Source: Nocardioides caldifontis
GTDB lineage: Bacteria > Actinomycetota > Actinomycetes > Propionibacteriales > Nocardioidaceae
Direction: 5' to 3'
Length of the DNA stretch: 64,000 nucleotides
NCBI RefSeq assembly: GCF_008087345.1
Contig: NZ_VHIB01000001.1
Location: 744,001 to 808,000, forward strand
Below the pieces are notes generated by a model. That model did no database searches and had not been told where the DNA came from. It saw only the letters and a program-made list of their open reading frames with translations. Position 1 is the stretch's first letter. The number at the start of each line of letters is the position of its first letter. Below, in pieces: positions 47,479-56,360 of the stretch. The translations under genes were made by a program, and so were the position numbers.

Positions 47479-49197
47479 GTGGTCGAACCGTCCCGCTCCC
47501 GCGCACGTGCGGCGTGGCTGGCGCTCGGCGCGCTGCTGCTCGTCGCCGCCTGCTCGGCCCCGGTGGCCGAGCAGCGGGTCGACCCGGCGCCCACCCCGCG
47601 GCCGGTGCAGCGCGAGGAACCGCCGCAGCAGCTCGACCCGCGCCCGCCGAACCTCCTGGTCATCGAGACCGACGACATGCGCGCCGACGACCTGCGCTGG
47701 ATGCCCCGGACCCGGCGGCTGCTCGGCGGGCGCGGCCTGACCTGGCACAACTCCTTCGCCCCGGACCCGCTCTGCTGCCCGTCGCGGGCAAGCTTCCTGA
47801 CCGGACAGTACTCCCACAACCACGGCGTCCTCAGCCACGAGCCGCCCTACGGGTTCGCGTCGTTCCGCGACGAGGTGACGCTGGCGACCGTCCTCGAGGA
47901 GGCGGGGTACCGCACCGCGCTGGTCGGCAAGTACCTCAACGGCTACGGGATGCCGCCCGAGGGGCCGCGGAGCAAGGACCGCGACTACGTGCCGCCCGGG
48001 TGGACCCGGTGGGTGGGTGCGCTCGACCTCTGGCTGGGCGAGGACGGCGGCTACCAGGGCAGCACCTACGACTACTTCCACCTCGCGGCCAACGTGGACG
48101 GGGAGCTGCGCCACTGGCCGGGGGAGTACTCCACCACCGTCCTCGGCGAGCACACCCGGCAGCTGGTCACCGAGCTCGGGCAGCGGCCGCGGGCGCCCTG
48201 GTTCGTCTGGTGGACCCCCGTGACCCCGCACCACGGCACTCCCGTCGAGGCCGACGACCCGCCGCCGGTGCGCTACCGCAAGGACGGCTCGGCCGTGCTG
48301 TGGCAGACCCCGGCCCGCCCCGACGCCGTGAAGGGGATGTTCGACGAGGAGGTCGCCCGCGGCCTCGGCGTGCCCGAGGACGGCGAGCCGGAGCGCGACC
48401 TCGCCGACAAGCCGCGCTACCTGCGGTCCTCGCCACCGCTGACCGAGTCCGACCTGGCGGCGCTGGCCGAGGTGACCCGGCAGCGGGCGGAGTCGCTCCA
48501 CGCCCTCGACCTCGAGGTCGCCCGCACCTTGGACCGGCTGCGGACGACCGGTCAACAGGACCGGACGGTCGTCGTGTTCACCTCCGACAACGGCTACTAC
48601 CTCGGCGAGCACGGCAAGCGGCAGGGCAAGATCACGCTCCACGAGCCGTCGATCCGGGTGCCGATGCTGATGGCCGGCCCCGGGATCCCGCACGGCGACC
48701 GCTACGACCCGATCAGCACCGTGGACCTCAGCGTCACGCTCGCGGGGTGGGCCGGGGTGGAGCTGCCCCGCGCCGACGGGCTCGACCTGCGGCCGACCGT
48801 CGAGCAGGGCGACCAGGGGTGGCACCGCCCGGTGGTGCTCGAGGGCCGGATGCTCGAGCCGACGTACCTCCGCGCCTCGGACCGGCGGGCCGCCTTCGGC
48901 GGGCTCGGCACCGCCGGGTTCCGCGCCGGCCGTTGGAAGTACGTCCGCTACGCCACCGGCGAGCACGAGCTCTACGACCTGCTCGAGGACCCGCTGGAGC
49001 TCGAGAGCATCGCCGACCCGCCGCCGGAGCTCCGGCGGCTGCTCGACCGAGCCTGGCGCCGGGCCGTGCGGTGCGCGGCGGCGGGGTGCCGGGCTCCGCT
49101 GCCCGAGGCGCTCCGGGTCACCGCGGCCGAGGGGCGGCGGATCACGCGGCTCCAGGAGGCCGCCCTCGGCCGCTACTACGGCGGGGGCGGCCAGTAG
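47479..49197 (+). CDS. Sulfatase, lipoprotein
   Basis: A 572-residue type I sulfatase. The lipoprotein signal LALGALLLVAACSAP has its lipobox Cys near residue 25, so the enzyme is membrane-anchored outside the cell. Metal site LLVIETDDMRADDLRWMPRT; the formylglycine motif C-C-P-S-R at residues 99-103 (the first Cys is modified by FGE) in DPLCCPSRASFLTGQYSHNH; also VVFTSDNGYYLGEHGKRQGK. The substrate is not known; similar secreted arylsulfatase-like proteins are common in actinobacteria. GTG 47479 is chosen because it gives a proper signal sequence and follows GGAGGGGGGAGCCG. Confidence 0.88.
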   Translation: MVEPSRSRARAAWLALGALLLVAACSAPVAEQRVDPAPTPRPVQREEPPQQLDPRPPNLLVIETDDMRADDLRWMPRTRRLLGGRGLTWHNSFAPDPLCCPSRASFLTGQYSHNHGVLSHEPPYGFASFRDEVTLATVLEEAGYRTALVGKYLNGYGMPPEGPRSKDRDYVPPGWTRWVGALDLWLGEDGGYQGSTYDYFHLAANVDGELRHWPGEYSTTVLGEHTRQLVTELGQRPRAPWFVWWTPVTPHHGTPVEADDPPPVRYRKDGSAVLWQTPARPDAVKGMFDEEVARGLGVPEDGEPERDLADKPRYLRSSPPLTESDLAALAEVTRQRAESLHALDLEVARTLDRLRTTGQQDRTVVVFTSDNGYYLGEHGKRQGKITLHEPSIRVPMLMAGPGIPHGDRYDPISTVDLSVTLAGWAGVELPRADGLDLRPTVEQGDQGWHRPVVLEGRMLEPTYLRASDRRAAFGGLGTAGFRAGRWKYVRYATGEHELYDLLEDPLELESIADPPPELRRLLDRAWRRAVRCAAAGCRAPLPEALRVTAAEGRRITRLQEAALGRYYGGGGQ

Positions 49198-49208
49198 GGT
49201 CGGGCCCC

Positions 49209-49880
49209 ATGGACGCCGCCCGACTGACCGCGCCCCTCGCGGCCTCCGGTGGTGAGGAGCTCGACGGCATCGCCGGGTGGGCGGTCGACCTCATGGAGCG
49301 GGCCGGCGGCCCCGGAGCCGGCGCCGCGGTGGCGCTGGAGAACCTCTTCCCACCGCTGCCCAGCGAGATCATCCTGCCGCTGGCCGGCTTCACCGCCAGC
49401 CGCGGCGACTTCACCCTGGCCTCGGCGATCTTCTGGACGACGCTCGGATCGGTGGTCGGGGCGCTGCTGATGTACGGCATCGGCGCCGCGTTCGGCCGGC
49501 GCCGGATGTACGCCGTGTGGGAGCGGGTGCCCCTCGTGAAGACCGAGGACCTCGAGCGCACCGAGGCGTGGTTCGGCCGGCACGGCCGCAAGGCGGTGTT
49601 CTTCGGCCGGATGATCCCGATCTTCCGCAGCCTGATCTCGGTCCCCGCCGGCATCGAGCGGATGCCGCTCGCCCAGTTCACCCTGTTCACGACCGCGGGC
49701 AGCCTGATCTGGAACACCACGTTCGTGGTCGCCGGTTACCAGCTCGGCGAGCAGTGGCACAAGGTCGAGGGGTACGTCGGGACGTTCCAGAACGTCGTGA
49801 TCGTGCTCGTCGTGCTGTTCGTCTGCTGGTTCGTGGTCAACAGGGTGCGCTCGGTCATGGCCACCCGCCGCTCCCGCTAG
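49209..49880 (+). CDS. DedA family membrane protein
   Basis: 223 residues of the DedA/VTT superfamily of membrane proteins, involved in lipid scrambling or envelope homeostasis. Seen: the re-entrant motif NLFPPLPSEIILPLAGFTAS (about 45-64) and GRMIPIFRSLISVPAGIERM (about 137-156), the two arginine-containing family signatures, plus a C-terminal membrane segment VVIVLVVLFVCWFVV. TAGGGT ends 8 nt before the ATG (near-leaderless). Located 11 bp past the sulfatase; the methyltransferase gene starts 2 bp after it. Confidence 0.9.
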   Translation: MDAARLTAPLAASGGEELDGIAGWAVDLMERAGGPGAGAAVALENLFPPLPSEIILPLAGFTASRGDFTLASAIFWTTLGSVVGALLMYGIGAAFGRRRMYAVWERVPLVKTEDLERTEAWFGRHGRKAVFFGRMIPIFRSLISVPAGIERMPLAQFTLFTTAGSLIWNTTFVVAGYQLGEQWHKVEGYVGTFQNVVIVLVVLFVCWFVVNRVRSVMATRRSR

Positions 49881-49882
49881 CC

Positions 49883-50563
49883 GTGGACGCGGACGAGCGG
49901 CGGGCGCCGTACGACCCGATGCCGCACGGCCCCGCGGAGGTCGGCGTCGGCCCGTGGGAGGGGCCCTGGCCCTCCGGTGACCACTGGGACCCGGCGCTGC
50001 TCGCGGAGGGCGACCGGCGCAACGTCGTCGACCGCTACCGCTACTGGCGGCTCGAGGCGATCGTCGCCGACCTCGACGCCCGGCGCCACGACTTCCACGT
50101 CGCGATCGAGAACTGGCAGCACGACTTCAACATCGGGACGATCGTGCGGACCGCCAACGCCTTCCTCGCCCGCGAGGTGCACATCGTCGGGCGGCGTCGG
50201 TGGAACCGGCGCGGCGCGATGGTCACCGACCGCTACCAGCACGTGCGCCACCACCCGGACGTGGCGTCGTTGGCCGCGGCGATGGCCGAGGAGGGGGTGC
50301 CGGTCTACGGGATCGACAACCTGCCGGGGTCGGTGCCGCTGGAGACGCTGGCACTGCCGCGGCGGGTCTGCCTGCTCTTCGGCCAGGAGGGACCGGGGCT
50401 CTCCGACGCGGCGCGGGAGGCGTGCACCGGGACGTTCTCGATCGCGCAGTTCGGGTCGACCCGGTCGATCAACGCCTCGGCGGCCGCGGCGATCGCCATG
50501 CACACCTGGGTGGTGCAGCATGTCCTGCCGACCGCGCCGGACGACTCCGTCTGGCGCGGCTGA
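49883..50563 (+). CDS. TrmH/SpoU family RNA methyltransferase
   Basis: 226 residues with the SPOUT knot: IENWQHDFNIGTIVRTANAF (motif 1), VCLLFGQEGPGLSDAAREA (motif 2) and SIAQFGSTRSINASAAAAIA (motif 3), which bind S-adenosylmethionine for 2'-O-ribose methylation of tRNA or rRNA. An N-terminal extension of 50 residues is present. The target nucleotide is unknown. GTG 49883 is 2 bp after the dedA stop; ATG 49919 (MPHGPAEVG) is an alternative start that would give 214 residues. Confidence 0.86.
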   Translation: MDADERRAPYDPMPHGPAEVGVGPWEGPWPSGDHWDPALLAEGDRRNVVDRYRYWRLEAIVADLDARRHDFHVAIENWQHDFNIGTIVRTANAFLAREVHIVGRRRWNRRGAMVTDRYQHVRHHPDVASLAAAMAEEGVPVYGIDNLPGSVPLETLALPRRVCLLFGQEGPGLSDAAREACTGTFSIAQFGSTRSINASAAAAIAMHTWVVQHVLPTAPDDSVWRG

Positions 50564-50586
50564 CGTCCTGGGCACGCGGTCGTGGT

Positions 50587-50643
50587 GTCGAGCCGCCCCT
50601 CGTGGCGCGCGGCCGTGGTGTCGAGCCGCCCCTCGTGGCGCGG
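50587..50643 (+). repeat. Family-A repeats, two direct copies
   Basis: Copies at 50587-50610 and 50620-50643, spaced 33 bp apart with the spacer GGCCGTGGT. They lie between the convergent methyltransferase and HDOD genes; the second ends 1 bp before the HDOD stop codon. Confidence 0.85.
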
Positions 50644-50644
50644 G

Positions 50645-51625
50645 TCAGCCCGCCCGGTACCGCTCCGCGAGCTCGACGTACCGCGTGGTCGCCGCCTCGA
50701 GCAGCGCCGGGTACTCCTCCGGCATGATCCCGAGCCCGGTCAGCACCTCGACGTGCGTGCGGGCCGGGTCGTCGAGCGAGGGGTCGCACGGGATCGGGAG
50801 CTGCGTCGGGTCGATGAGCTCGGCCTGCTGCAGGACGTCGGGGACCATGGCGTGCGCCAGGCTGACCACCGCACTGACGACGCTCGTGTGGGCGCCGGTG
50901 TGGTGGTGGTGGATGATCGCCTCGACGATCGAGTGCGGCAGCTTCCACTGCTGGGCGACGAGCCCGCCGATGTCGGCGTGGTTGACGCCGAAGACCCGCT
51001 TCTCGGCGTCGAGCAGCCCGAGGTGGTCGGCGGCCGCGGCGGCGCCGAGCAGGTTCAGCACCCGGGGGCCGTAGTGCTGGGCGAGCACGACCTTGCCGAA
51101 GTCGTGGAGCAGCGCAGCGGTCGGCGCCTCCGGCGGCACGTCGGCCTTGACGAACTTGCGTATCGCCTCGGCGGCGAGCGAGGCGGCGACCGACTGCTTC
51201 CACAGCTGCCCCTCCGCCAGGCCGTACGCCGGGATCGGCGCGCTCAGCCGCGGTGACACGCTCGTCGCCAGCGCCATGGAGAGGACCGCGCCGCTGCCCA
51301 GCCACATGGCGGCGTCGCGGACGGTCTTCACCTGGACGCGGGAGCCGAGGGCCGCCGAGTTCGCGCGGCGCAGCACCGACGCGGTCAGGGACTGGTCGAA
51401 GGAGACGACCTCGACGATGTCGCGGATCTCGTGCTCGGGGTCGCTGACCACGCTGGCCAGCCGGGTCACCGTCGTCGGCAGCCCGCCGAGGTGCTCGGCC
51501 GAGTCGAGGAGCTCGCGCAGGTCGATGACCGCCGACTGGGTGTGCTCGACCGGGACGACGTTGCTGTCGTCCTGCTCAGGGGCCCCCGTGTCGATGGGGT
51601 GCGTGGTCGCCAGGGCGCCGTCCAA
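50645..51625 (-). CDS. HDOD-domain signalling protein
   Basis: 326 residues. The HDOD domain covers about 35-250: LGGLPTTVTRLASVVSDPEH, RRANSAALGSRVQVKTVRDA, ALLHDFGKVVLAQHYGPRV, and VNHADIGGLVAQQWKLPHSI. HDOD proteins are output modules of signal pathways, often near motility or c-di-GMP genes; HD-type residues are only partly kept (HDFGK), and no hydrolase activity is expected. The start is TTG 51625 behind GAGGAGGACC. A sigma-28-like promoter lies 35 bp upstream, suggesting co-expression with flagellar genes. Confidence 0.86.
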   Translation of the reverse strand: MDGALATTHPIDTGAPEQDDSNVVPVEHTQSAVIDLRELLDSAEHLGGLPTTVTRLASVVSDPEHEIRDIVEVVSFDQSLTASVLRRANSAALGSRVQVKTVRDAAMWLGSGAVLSMALATSVSPRLSAPIPAYGLAEGQLWKQSVAASLAAEAIRKFVKADVPPEAPTAALLHDFGKVVLAQHYGPRVLNLLGAAAAADHLGLLDAEKRVFGVNHADIGGLVAQQWKLPHSIVEAIIHHHHTGAHTSVVSAVVSLAHAMVPDVLQQAELIDPTQLPIPCDPSLDDPARTHVEVLTGLGIMPEEYPALLEAATTRYVELAERYRAG

Positions 51626-51659
51626 CAGGTCCTCCTCGGTGGCTGGTCCGCGACCTCTG

Positions 51660-51686
51660 TGATCGGCAGCCGGCGACCCGGGTTGA
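51660..51686 (-). promoter_or_regulatory. Sigma-28 (FliA/WhiG)-like promoter of the HDOD gene
   Basis: On the minus strand TCAA (51686-51683), exactly 15 nt, then GCCGATCA (51667-51660). This fits the flagellar sigma consensus TAAA-N15-GCCGATAA, with start of transcription expected about 25-30 nt before the TTG start codon and its ribosome site. Confidence 0.5.
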
Positions 51687-51746
51687 GTGGTTGGCCGAAC
51701 CTTTACCCGGCGCCCGGGGCCCGGGGCGGGTGTCCGTGGGGGCCAC

Positions 51747-51752
51747 TAGAGT
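51747..51752 (+). promoter_or_regulatory. -10 box of the fba promoter
   Basis: TAGAGT, 39 bp before the ATG. The leader between is short and carries TAGGAG (51778-51783) as ribosome site. No clear -35 in the preceding GC-rich stretch. Confidence 0.4.
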
Positions 51753-51791
51753 GGGCGGCGCCGGTTCGCCGACCCCCTAGGAGACGCCACC

Positions 51792-52832
51792 ATGCCCATC
51801 GCGACCCCGGAGAGCTACGCGGAGATGCTGGACCGGGCCAAGCGCGACTCGTTCGCGTTCCCCGCCATCAACGTCTCCTCCTCGCAGACCCTCAACGCGG
51901 CCCTCGCCGGCTTCGCGGAGGCGGAGAGCGACGGGATCATCCAGATCTCGACCGGCGGCGCGGAGTACCTCTCCGGCCCCACGGTCAAGGACATGGTCAC
52001 CGGCTCGCTGGCGTTCGCGGCCTACGCCGCCGAGGTCGCGAAGAAGTACCCGGTCAACATCGCGCTGCACACCGACCACTGCCCGAAGAACAAGCTCGAC
52101 GGCTTCGTCCGGCCGCTGCTCGCCGCGTCGGTCGAGCGGGTGAAGAACGGCCAGGACCCGCTGTTCCAGTCGCACATGTGGGACGGCTCCGCCGTACCCC
52201 TGGAGGAGAACCTGCAGATCGCCGCCGAGCTGCTCGAGCAGTGCGCGCAGGCGAAGATCATCCTCGAGATCGAGGTGGGCGTCGTCGGCGGCGAGGAGGA
52301 CGGCATCGTCGGCGCGATCGACGAGAAGCTCTACACCACCCCCGAGGACGCGCTGGCGACCGTCGAGGCGCTCGGGCTCGGTGAGAAGGGGCGCTACATG
52401 ACCGCGCTGACCTTCGGCAACGTGCACGGCGTCTACAAGCCCGGCAACGTCAAGCTGCGCCCCGAGATCCTCGAGAAGGCGCAGGAGGCGATCGTCGAGA
52501 AGTACGGCTCCGACGCCGGCTTCGGCCCGGGCACCCGTCCGCTCGACCTCGTCTTCCACGGCGGCTCGGGCTCCACCGCCGAGGAGATCGCCGCCGCGGT
52601 GGACTACGGCGTGGTGAAGATGAACGTCGACACCGACACGCAGTACGCCTTCACCCGCCCGGTGGCCGCGCACATGTTCACCAACTACGACGGCGTGCTG
52701 AAGGTCGACGGCGAGGTCGGCAGCAAGAAGGCCTATGACCCCCGCGCGTGGGGCAAGGCCGCCGAGGCCGGCATGGCCGCGCGGGTCGTCGAGGCCTGCG
52801 AGAACCTCCGCTCGACCGGTCACAAGCTCTGA
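51792..52832 (+). CDS. fba: Class II fructose-bisphosphate aldolase
   Basis: 346 residues; zinc-dependent cleavage of fructose 1,6-bisphosphate to dihydroxyacetone phosphate and glyceraldehyde 3-phosphate in glycolysis/gluconeogenesis. Conserved: SFAFPAINVSSSQTLNAALA, the Zn-binding LHTDHCPKNKLDGF (about 92-105), EIEVGVVGGEEDGIVG, LTFGNVHGVYKPGNVKLRPE and LVFHGGSGSTAEEIAAAVDY. Normal length for the actinobacterial class IIA enzyme. The ATG follows CCTAGGAGACGCCACC. The stop codon overlaps the start of the DUF3151 gene. Confidence 0.96.
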   Translation: MPIATPESYAEMLDRAKRDSFAFPAINVSSSQTLNAALAGFAEAESDGIIQISTGGAEYLSGPTVKDMVTGSLAFAAYAAEVAKKYPVNIALHTDHCPKNKLDGFVRPLLAASVERVKNGQDPLFQSHMWDGSAVPLEENLQIAAELLEQCAQAKIILEIEVGVVGGEEDGIVGAIDEKLYTTPEDALATVEALGLGEKGRYMTALTFGNVHGVYKPGNVKLRPEILEKAQEAIVEKYGSDAGFGPGTRPLDLVFHGGSGSTAEEIAAAVDYGVVKMNVDTDTQYAFTRPVAAHMFTNYDGVLKVDGEVGSKKAYDPRAWGKAAEAGMAARVVEACENLRSTGHKL

Positions 52833-53245
52833 TGCCGGGACCCGACCTGATGGCGGGGCCCCCGCCGACGCACCTGCCGGAGGACCCCGCGGCGGCCGAG
52901 CTCGCCGAGGGACGGCCCACCGGCGACGTCGTGCGGGCCCACCCGGAGTCGCCGTTCGCCTGGGCGACCCTCGCCGAGGAGGCCCGTGGTTCCGGGGCCG
53001 ACGAGCTGACGGTCTACGCCTATGCCCGCGTGGGCTACCACCGCTCGCTCGACCTGCTGCGCCGCAACGGGTGGAAGGGGCACGGCCCGGTCCCGTGGGA
53101 GCACGAGCCGAACCGCGGGTTCCTCAGGGCGCTCGCCGCGCTCTCGCAGGCGGCCGCCTCGATCGGCGAGACCGCCGAGGCGGAGCGGTGCGCCACGTTC
53201 CTGCGCGACTCCAGCCCCACGGCGTACGACGCGCTGCTGGGCTGA
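52832..53245 (+). CDS. DUF3151 family protein
   Basis: 137 residues; contains HPESPFAWATLAEEARGSG, YAYARVGYHRSLDLLRRNGW and VPWEHEPNRGFLRALAALSQ, typical of DUF3151, an actinobacterial family of unknown function resembling a TPR-like helical fold. The ATG shares its A with the fba TGA (TGATG), so translation is coupled to aldolase. The same gene pair is common in actinobacteria (general knowledge), which suggests a link to glycolysis or its regulation. Confidence 0.88.
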   Translation: MPGPDLMAGPPPTHLPEDPAAAELAEGRPTGDVVRAHPESPFAWATLAEEARGSGADELTVYAYARVGYHRSLDLLRRNGWKGHGPVPWEHEPNRGFLRALAALSQAAASIGETAEAERCATFLRDSSPTAYDALLG

Positions 53246-53254
53246 GCCCTCGGT

Positions 53255-54178
53255 TCAGTCGGCCGGGGTGGACCCCGGGGCGGGCCGTGGCTCGCGCTCG
53301 GGGAGGTACATCTGCACCGCCCCGGCCTCGAGCTTCCAGCTGCGCCGGCGGAAGGGCTGCTCGGAGATCTCGCCGTCGGAGATGACGTAGAACGGCTCGC
53401 CCTCCACGACGACCTCGCAGCCGCTGGTCCGGTCGACCTCCCTCATCAGGTGGTGCTTGCCGGTTCGGAGGCGGGCGACGTACGCGAACCGGCGCAGCCT
53501 GCCCCGCGCCCGCGACACGATGATCACGAGCTCGCCGTCGGCGGGGTCGGCGCCGGGGATGAGCTCGGTCCCGCCGCCGACGCTCGAGCCGTTGCCGATC
53601 GCGACCTGGGCGACCCGCCGCCGGCGGACCACCGCCCGGCCGTCGACGGTCACGGTGACCTTGAGGAACTTCGGGTCGTAGCCGGCCGAGAGCGCGCCGA
53701 GCGCGTAACCGATCCGGCCGAGCCGCGGCTTCCACTTGTCCGCCGCCCGGCTCGCCTCCGCCCCGACCCCGAGGTGGGCGTTGTTGACCACGACCGTGCC
53801 GGCGTCGTCCACGGCGAGGTCCACGGGCACCAGCCTGTCGCTCGTGATCACCTCCGCGGCCTGCTCCGGCTCGAGCGGGATCCCGACCCCGCGGGCGAAG
53901 TCGTTGCCGGTGCCGAGCGGGACCAGCCCCAGCCGGGTGCCGCGGAGCGTCCCGCTACGGTGCAGCGCGTTGACGACGGCGTGGAGGCTGCCGTCGCCGC
54001 CGGCGACGACCAGGACCCGCCCGTCGAGCCGGGCGCAGACCTCGTCGAGCTCGTCGGGGCTGCTGGTCTCGACGACCTCCACGGAGGCGCCCTTCCGGAG
54101 CACCTCGAGCGCGGCGGCGAGCGCCTCCTGCTCGTGGGTGCCGGCGTTGGCGTTGGCCACGAGCACGATGTCGTCCAC
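53255..54178 (-). CDS. Diacylglycerol/lipid kinase (YegS/DgkB type)
   Basis: 307 residues. The nucleotide-binding motif VLVVAGGDGSLHAVVNAL (about 55-72), the GTGNDFARG motif (about 88-96) and a C-terminal beta sandwich with GEPFYVISDGEISEQPFRRR are typical of DAGK-catalytic lipid kinases, which phosphorylate diacylglycerol or related lipids at the inner membrane face. TAGGGT is exactly 6 nt before the GTG start, so the mRNA is leaderless. It is convergent with DUF3151 (9-bp gap) and divergent from purA. Confidence 0.9.
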   Translation of the reverse strand: MDDIVLVANANAGTHEQEALAAALEVLRKGASVEVVETSSPDELDEVCARLDGRVLVVAGGDGSLHAVVNALHRSGTLRGTRLGLVPLGTGNDFARGVGIPLEPEQAAEVITSDRLVPVDLAVDDAGTVVVNNAHLGVGAEASRAADKWKPRLGRIGYALGALSAGYDPKFLKVTVTVDGRAVVRRRRVAQVAIGNGSSVGGGTELIPGADPADGELVIIVSRARGRLRRFAYVARLRTGKHHLMREVDRTSGCEVVVEGEPFYVISDGEISEQPFRRRSWKLEAGAVQMYLPEREPRPAPGSTPAD

Positions 54179-54222
54179 CCCGCGACCCTAGTCCGGACCG
54201 GGACCTCCGGCCCGTCCGGTGG

Positions 54223-54270
54223 TAGCGTGTGGCCGCAAGAGCCCCGACCTGCTGTTGCAGCCTCGGGGCT
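54223..54270 (+). promoter_or_regulatory. purA promoter with a hairpin at the 5' end of the leader
   Basis: -10 TAGCGT (54223-54228); about 11 nt later the stem AGCCCCGA (54240-54247) / TCGGGGCT (54263-54270), with an inner CTGC/GCAG pair, followed by TTTCGCG. It resembles a terminator-type attenuator located at about +5, 40 nt before the start codon. A purine-responsive element is possible; the ligand is unproven. Confidence 0.5.
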
Positions 54271-54298
54271 TTCGCGTGTTGACCTGGCTGCACCGTGA

Positions 54299-55597
<1,299 letters not shown>

Positions 55598-55607
55598 CCC
55601 CCTCGGC

Positions 55608-55689
55608 GCCGAGCCGTCGCATCTTCAACCGATTTGGTGCCGAGCCGTCGCATCTTCAACCGATTTGGTGCCGAGCCGTCGCATCTTCA
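55608..55689 (+). repeat. Family-B repeat array, three direct copies
   Basis: The core GCCGAGCCGTCGCATCTTCA starts at 55608, 55639 and 55670, an exact 31-bp period; the spacer is ACCGATTTGGT both times. The third copy includes the stop codon of the convergent NTF2-like gene (55687-55689). Confidence 0.9.
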
Positions 55690-56112
55690 CGCCGGATCAG
55701 CCTCAGCCGGCGCGTCCTGCCCGAGCGGGAACGAGTGGTGCTCGTGCGCGACCACCCAGCTGCCCGCCTCCTTCCGCAGCCCCAGGGTGAGCCTGAGCCG
55801 CAGGTCGGGATTCCTCCTCAGCTCGTCCTCCGTCGCGCAGCGGAGCAGCGCGTGCGCGTAGGCGACCTCGTCCCCGGCGGTGACCTCGAGCTCGGTCAGC
55901 TCGAAGCTCCCACCTGACCGCTGCCACTCGAAGAACGGCGGCCACGTCTCCCGGTAGGCGGCGATCCCGCGGACCCCGTCGTACGGCGGGGGCACGTCGA
56001 ACATCACGATGTCCTCCGCGTGGTCGGCGAGGACGGTGGCCAAGTCACCGGCGTGCACCGCCCGTACCCACGTCTCCACCAGCGCGCGGATCTCCTGCTC
56101 GTCTCCGGTCAC
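55687..56112 (-). CDS. NTF2-like protein (SgcJ/EcaC type)
   Basis: 141 residues of the NTF2-like superfamily: EIRALVETWVRAVHAGDLAT, ADHAEDIVMFDVPPPYDGVR, GIAAYRETWPPFFEWQRSGG, and the C-terminal GSWVVAHEHHSFPL. SgcJ/EcaC relatives are annotated as oxidoreductases, but no reaction is proven. GTG 56112 is preferred, with GAGAGGAGTC 5 nt before; GTG 56130 is an alternative. It is bracketed by family-B repeats on both sides, the 3' set even covering its stop codon, and its strand is opposite to the flanking purine genes, so it may be an inserted cassette. Confidence 0.82.
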   Translation of the reverse strand: MTGDEQEIRALVETWVRAVHAGDLATVLADHAEDIVMFDVPPPYDGVRGIAAYRETWPPFFEWQRSGGSFELTELEVTAGDEVAYAHALLRCATEDELRRNPDLRLRLTLGLRKEAGSWVVAHEHHSFPLGQDAPAEADPA

Positions 56113-56205
56113 GGCGACTCCTCTCGACACCCTTCCGACGACGCGTGCGGACCGGACTCATCGGGGGGTGCTGGCCCGACGCACCGGCTCGGCGCCGATT
56201 GGCCG

Positions 56206-56289
56206 TGAAGATGCGACGAGTCGGCGGGAAATCCAGGTGAAAATGCGACGGGTCGGCGCCAAATCGGGGTGAAGATGCGACGGGTCGGC
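56206..56289 (-). repeat. Family-B repeat array, three inverted copies
   Basis: TGAAGATGCGACGAGTCGGC (56206), TGAAAATGCGACGGGTCGGC (56238) and TGAAGATGCGACGGGTCGGC (56270), period 32 bp, in reverse orientation to the array at 55608. Spacers contain CCAAATCGGGG, matching the spacer of the other array on the opposite strand. It lies upstream of both divergent genes, the NTF2-like gene and purD; the rest of the gap (56113-56205) shows nothing clear. Confidence 0.88.
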
Positions 56290-56360
56290 GGGGGTGGGGC
56301 GCTGTCCGAGGGACGGCGGGCGCCGGGTCCGTGCCCGGCGGGCGACTAGGGTGGCGCCCT

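Noticed and set aside
55608-55689. Family-B array as a continuation of purA coding sequence
   Set aside because: purA ends at its normal length at 55597 and the repeats recur at unrelated places.
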